Origin: Copromyces sp. CBS 386.78
Lineage: Eukaryota; Ascomycota; Sordariomycetes; Sordariales; Sordariaceae
Reading direction: 5' to 3'
DNA length: 64,000 nt
NCBI GenBank assembly: GCA_030685235.1
Contig: MU839238.1
Span: 1-64,000 of the forward strand
In this document: in pieces, positions 59,389-64,000 of the stretch
Layout: every line of letters starts with the position of its first letter
Position numbering within the stretch: position 1 is the first letter of the stretch
Translations under genes and position numbers: made by a program
Notes under the pieces: generated by a model
Databases searched by the model: none
What the model saw: the letters and a program-made list of their open reading frames with translations, nothing else
Told to the model about the DNA's origin: nothing

Positions 59389-60646
59389 GATCTTCTTTGA
59401 TCCTATATTCCCAGATGAGATGTGGGTGCTTGTTTTGAGTATTGTGCATATTTGCGGCATGGAGATATCGCTCCCAACAACAACTCCGTTTCTGTCCACG
59501 CCATCAACTTTGAGAAATGGAACTATCTCGAAACAAGCTACCCTGCCATCGAGAAGAATCACATCAAACAAGCCGAGGGCTTTACCGATAACTACCAACC
59601 CGTCGACCCCCTTTTTTTTGTTGCGTTACATCATATTACATGTTCGGTACCTGGCGGCACACCAAAGATTTATGAAGTATTCACGCCAGTTCACTGATCG
59701 CTTTCACGAGTGGTGGGAGGGAAAACATTACGTGAACAACAATAGGCGAAGATCCGACCTCTGGGCTCGGACATTCAGTTTTCTAGAGCAGTGGGAAGGG
59801 CCATGAGGTTTGGAGGTGTATGCGCGCGAGGTATTCCCACTAGAGGAGCAAGCCAACGGCCTCACATGACCGAGGGAGGGCGAGGGAGGCAGTGGCAATA
59901 ATAGTATCGACATTCATCATGATAGTCGCAGACAGAAGGCGGAGATTACCACCAGAACGAACATCAAAACGGAGACAACAGGACGAATGGGCATGCCGAA
60001 CAAATTGTTTGATGTGGCCATATATTTTCCGCTCTATTGTTTGCTGTAATAGCAATCCTAGGTACCAAGTTTTGTTCGTCTGAGAGACAGGACCATATCA
60101 TATGGGCGCCAGCGGAGGAAAGGATCATTGAACACAGAGTGGCTTAGCGAAAGAAGTGTGGTGATGTCAAGGAAATATCCAGAACCTTTTGGGAGGGCAA
60201 GGTATTGGTAGATGGAAAAGGATTTTCATGTCATCATTCTTGCTTGTTCGGCTAGGTAGAAGTTGCCGGTCCCGGCCATACTACCGTTTATTGGTAGCAG
60301 GTCTTGAAGAATCCTGACACTACGGCGGCTTGGGGATTTTACATTCGTGTTTGTTAATTTTAGCGAGAAAAGTTAGAACCCAAAACAATAAACGTCAAAA
60401 AAAATCACAAACGGTTCCCTATCGATTTGTGGAAGACAACGCTTCATATGCAAATTTCTCAATGAATGAACATGCAGAATATCGCACACAGACATAGATT
60501 ATTGCAACCGCTGATCACTCCAAGAGATAAGGCGCAACTTTCTTTGACAACAGATTACAGAGACTGTGGTATATCCAGAAGCAAATAGCTGCCAAACAAC
60601 CTGTCGGACCTCCGCAGGCCTCACCGGGTGTAGTCATCAATCCTCA
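59389..60646. other. Convergent spacer between the RG-rich gene and palB
   Basis: Two genes end facing each other here, so this holds both 3' untranslated regions. The open frames present (for example 158 codons at 59330-59806) start inside the last exon of the RG-rich gene in another frame and have no coding character. Confidence 0.6.
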
Positions 60647-63646
60647 TCAACAACCCCCCCAAGCCCCAATATTCACTACCCCATCACTCAGTATCTCCAC
60701 ATGCACTTCTCCTCCTTCTCGTTCCTCACTTATTTGCCCCTGGTTCTGACCACCACCACCAATCTGCTCAACAACCAACCACAGCCCACCATAACTCCGA
60801 ATAACATCCGGATCCAAATCTACCTCCCTCGTTCTTAGTCCAAGACTAGCATCCGCGAATTCCCCCTTGGCGCTGTACCCTTCCGTCTCTGCCACTTCAT
60901 GTCCATGTCCATGCCCCCTTCCCAACCGTTCTTCCAGACTTAGAGAGCTGAGACTAGCCGCCAACTCCCCACCGCCTCCCGAAGCTGTGCTGGCTAATAC
61001 TCGCTTGCGTCCTTCGATGGTGCCTAATTCAAGCGCCACTCTCACCATTATCGTCGTGGATTGTGTCTTCTTGGCCGATCTAGCCAGCACGCTAGCCCTT
61101 GTGAGTCTGCTCACATCTACCCTCGCGCGGTGGACCCGTCGTTCACTACTGCCGGAGGAACTGACGATAGGGGGGACAGGTGTGCGTAACCTCCCCGCAG
61201 CATCGGACAAGATGGGGTTGACGGTAAAAGGACAAGCGGCGCTGACGCGAAGGGAGTAGCGTCCTGTTTGACCGGGCTCGTAGGTGGAGAGGACTATAGT
61301 GTATGTTCCCGGGTCGACGAGGTGCGTAGCACCGTGGCTGTTGGACGATGATGTTGGGGACGACACGGAGGAGGGATTTGTGTTGGTGTTGGAAGATGGT
61401 AGAGTGGAAGCAAACGTGCAACCGCGCTGGTACTCGGCGCTCGAGCAGATGAGGTCGCGGCCCACGACGGCTGTGACGCGTTGTCCGCCGCTGGAGTAGA
61501 GGACGGCGATGTGAACTGGCAAATTATCGGCGCGCTCGGTGCTGAGGACCAGAGACAGGGGAGAAGGGCGGGTCAAGGTAAGGGCGTATTGCGGGTTCGT
61601 GATGTAGGATGGGTAAACGGTTGAGCCGCCGGCTGTGCGGCGGGTCCAGGCTCCTGTTATGGTTTCGCTGTAGGGAAGCGGGTCGGAGGCGGGGGAGATG
61701 GTAAGCGGGGAGTTGGAGAAGAAGGATAAGGTGAAGGAGTAAGAAGGCAAGGGGAGATCGGATTGAGCGATGACGAGGGTTTGTGCGACGCCCGGCGTGG
61801 GAGAGTAGCGGAGGAGCGTGTTGGGGCTGTCGACGTAAGGACCTTGGTGCAGGGCGTGGTGGGATCCTTCGGATAACGGGATGCGGGTTCCCGGAGGGTG
61901 CGAGGCGAAGAGGGAGAGGGACATGTAGCCGAGGGATTTTAGGGGCTGGTTTATGTTGTGGAAGTCGTGTTCTTGCTTGCGCTCGCGGAGGATGTCGAGC
62001 TCGGAGTCTTGCCAGTGCCTGTTGAGGAGGACCCAGACTGGGCTGCCGGTGGGGGAGAGGACACTGTATTGGGGGTTTTGGGTGAAGACGAGCTCTTCGG
62101 CTTTGGGAGGGATCGACCATGTGAAATGGTAGTCTTGGCGGAAGCGGAAGAGGGAGGGACTCCAGTTGACGTAGAGCGAGTCGAAGTGTTGGAGGACGTC
62201 CTCGACGGTCATCCAGAAGGTGTTGGACATGCTCTCTTCTGGGGAATCGCTTCTGTCGGTGCTCAAGGTGGCTGTTGAGCCTACGCCGGTCCAGACCAAG
62301 CTGTCGCGCCATGGGTTCTTCACGAGGAAGAGTCGGTTGTTGCCGTCGTTCCGCAGGTCGAGTACTGCGTAGTCGTGTTCTCTAACTAGGCCGAGGGTTC
62401 GCTCTTCTTCCCGAGAGAGTTTGCCGGTACCGAGTGTCACCAGCGCATTGCCTTGGTCGTACGCTGTTTTGATGCGGTTCCATGTCTCGTTCAATTCGAT
62501 ATCATCGCTGTCAACACCGTTAGCCAATCTCGTCTGGGGACAAAGGTTGCAAGGAGTGTCCCTCACTTTTGAAGAAAGATTTGCTCGGGAATCCAACCGG
62601 TAAGAGCGTGCAAGTCCGTTCCAGAGTTGCTGCCAGGAAAGTCATAGCCGCCTCGAATCTTCAAGTAGGCTTTCTCGACCAATGCCGGCCAGATGAGGTG
62701 AGGATTGCGTCCGTCCACAACATAAAGCGTGCGCTCGGAGGAAGAAGTCGGGAGACGGTCGTCTATGAGCACCTTGCGCCAACAGCCATTGAAGTACATG
62801 CGGAAGATGTACTTGCCGTTTTGTGAGACAGCTGGCCGTTTGGCATCCTCGTCATAAGGGTACATGAGAGAGGGAAGCAACTGGTTTGCGTTAGTGTAAC
62901 TGCGCATCTGTCACAGAAAGATCATCTTCTGTGCTTACCGAGCCTGTTCTTGGGCCGAGTTGCCGGATAGCAGCGCACAAGCTTGCGACGACCGAACAGT
63001 CGGTTGCCAAATCCTGACCGAGATCAATGCTTTCCGTGGCAGTCATCAAGACATCTGACCCCCGTTCTGGCACATCCAAGAAAATCTCATGCGGCCTCTT
63101 CCAACCGGCAAATATGTCTTGCTGCTCCGGGGAGAGGGTAAAGGGCGAATGGTCCCTGTGACACAGTTAGGCAAGGCCATTTTTCATCCCGTAGCTCGAC
63201 ATAACATACGTATAACACCCATCGGCTGCCTTTGAGGCGGCAAATTCATCCGGACCCGGTGTCTTCTCCCATGGTGGGAAGATGTTGCCATGCAACTTGG
63301 ACGACTTCAGAATAAGAGTTTTCTCGGCAATGGTCAGGGTCCGTGTCGATTCGGGCACGGGCGGGCGGGCAGAAGTAGCGGCGGCTTTGGCATTGGCTTT
63401 GAGTCGTTCACCAAGGGCTATGAGGTCGCTACATTTTCGCTGTAGGCGGTTGCGGTCTTTGGGATTGGCGGCTTTTTCGGCTGCGCGCATATAAATCTCA
63501 GCGGCGGCAATGGCATGGTTAAGTGCTTCTTGGCCATGAGATTCGGCGAGACGACGCTCGTGTTCCTAGCCAAAAAGTTAGATGTAAAGCTCTATCGAGA
63601 CATGGTAGGGGGGTGTCAGGGATATTACCAAAGCTCTAGCCTCCAT
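60647..63646 (-). CDS. palB: PalB/Rim13, calpain-like protease of pH signalling
   Basis: Five exons on the minus strand, 63646-63629, 63565-63210, 63155-62939, 62880-62567 and 62507-60647, encode 921 residues, close to the usual PalB size. Introns are 63, 54, 58 and 59 bp, all GT..AG; the 58-bp one ends at AACCAG after ACTAACG. The first exon is only six codons (MEARAL). Residues about 1-75 are a helical MIT domain. The calpain core has Cys178 in QDLATDCSVVASL, His346 in REHDYAVLDL and Asn366 in LVKNPW. C-terminal beta-sandwich domains follow. PalB is recruited by ESCRT-III through its MIT domain and processes the PacC/Rim101 transcription factor when ambient pH is alkaline; this is known from Aspergillus and yeast and is inferred here. 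The reading frame is intact. Confidence 0.92.
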
Positions 63647-64000
63647 CGTGACACTTGGGAAAGGACGATGGTGTAAAAGCTGTATGCATACTTGGGGATG
63701 CTCAGTCTTTGAGTCCTCTCCTGGGACCGTAGTTGGGCGAATGTTTGTGTGAAATATGGGTGTGAAGTATATATGTAAAGGCGAGGTTAAGGACGAATGC
63801 CGACTAGGATCCAGACAAGAAACACGTGTGGATGGATGGATGACACGGATATGGATAGACTAGTCAGACTAGTTTCATTCTGCTTGGTGAGATGCCGGCG
63901 GCCTCTAGGGTCGAATCAAGGACAGAATAGAAGAGAGGACGAATAAAGAGGCCTGATTGCCCAATATCGTACTGTAATTCGCGAAAAGGAACGGGACCCC
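63647..64000. promoter_or_regulatory. Upstream region of palB
   Basis: These 354 bp precede the palB start on the minus strand. A TATATATGTAA-like stretch around 63769-63779 could serve as a TATA element (about 125 bp upstream of the start). The window ends before any other gene. Confidence 0.4.

Noticed and set aside
1..64000. CRISPR arrays, bacterial operons, riboswitches, rRNA genes and 5S copies
   Set aside because: None was seen; the window is eukaryotic and has no spaced direct-repeat array or recognisable rRNA segment.

Overview
This window looks like nuclear DNA of a filamentous ascomycete, most likely a Sordariomycete and Neurospora-like. Genes carry short GT..AG introns (54-136 bp, plus one of 357 bp) with CTAAC/CTAAT-type branch sites. 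The gene set is typically fungal: Sin1, PalB calpain, Pop3, and a giant USP-type deubiquitinase. Two blocks are extremely AT-rich and TpA-rich, the signature of repeat-induced point mutation (RIP).

Layout. 1-11640 is a RIP-degraded transposon block. It holds a 3.5 kb DNA transposon (5002-8529) with 120-bp inverted ends and a perfect 8-bp target duplication, and a third copy of the same terminal repeat at the left edge of the window. 11641-15421 is gene-free spacer. 15422-16696 is an SMP-30/gluconolactonase gene. 20259-21542 (minus) encodes a PRCC-type protein and diverges from the TORC2 subunit gene sin1 at 22321-25009 (plus). 27338-27725 is a small element with inverted ends, a 7-8 bp target duplication and an internal telomere-like TTAGGG array; I find it the most unusual object in the window. 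29032-29559 is a small Ser/Ala-rich, GPI-type wall protein gene. 32517-35045 (minus) is an unrecognised 842-residue protein. 36230-42070 is a complete but RIP-killed Ty1/copia retrotransposon with 173-bp LTRs and a GTTTC target duplication. 44259-52266 (minus) is a roughly 2,600-residue ubiquitin-specific protease. 55763-56652 is pop3 (RNase P/MRP). 57413-59388 encodes an RG-rich protein I do not recognise. 60647-63646 (minus) is the pH-signalling calpain palB.

The genes are unrelated housekeeping and signalling genes (TORC2 signalling, ubiquitin removal, tRNA/rRNA processing, ambient-pH signalling) and do not form a cluster. Notable signals: RIP damage that fades toward the outer edges of the copia LTRs, two stop-free 54-nt candidate introns hidden inside the long USP reading frame, and a tRNA-like A-box/B-box pair with a TTTT terminator near 31.8-31.9 kb that does not fold into a normal tRNA.
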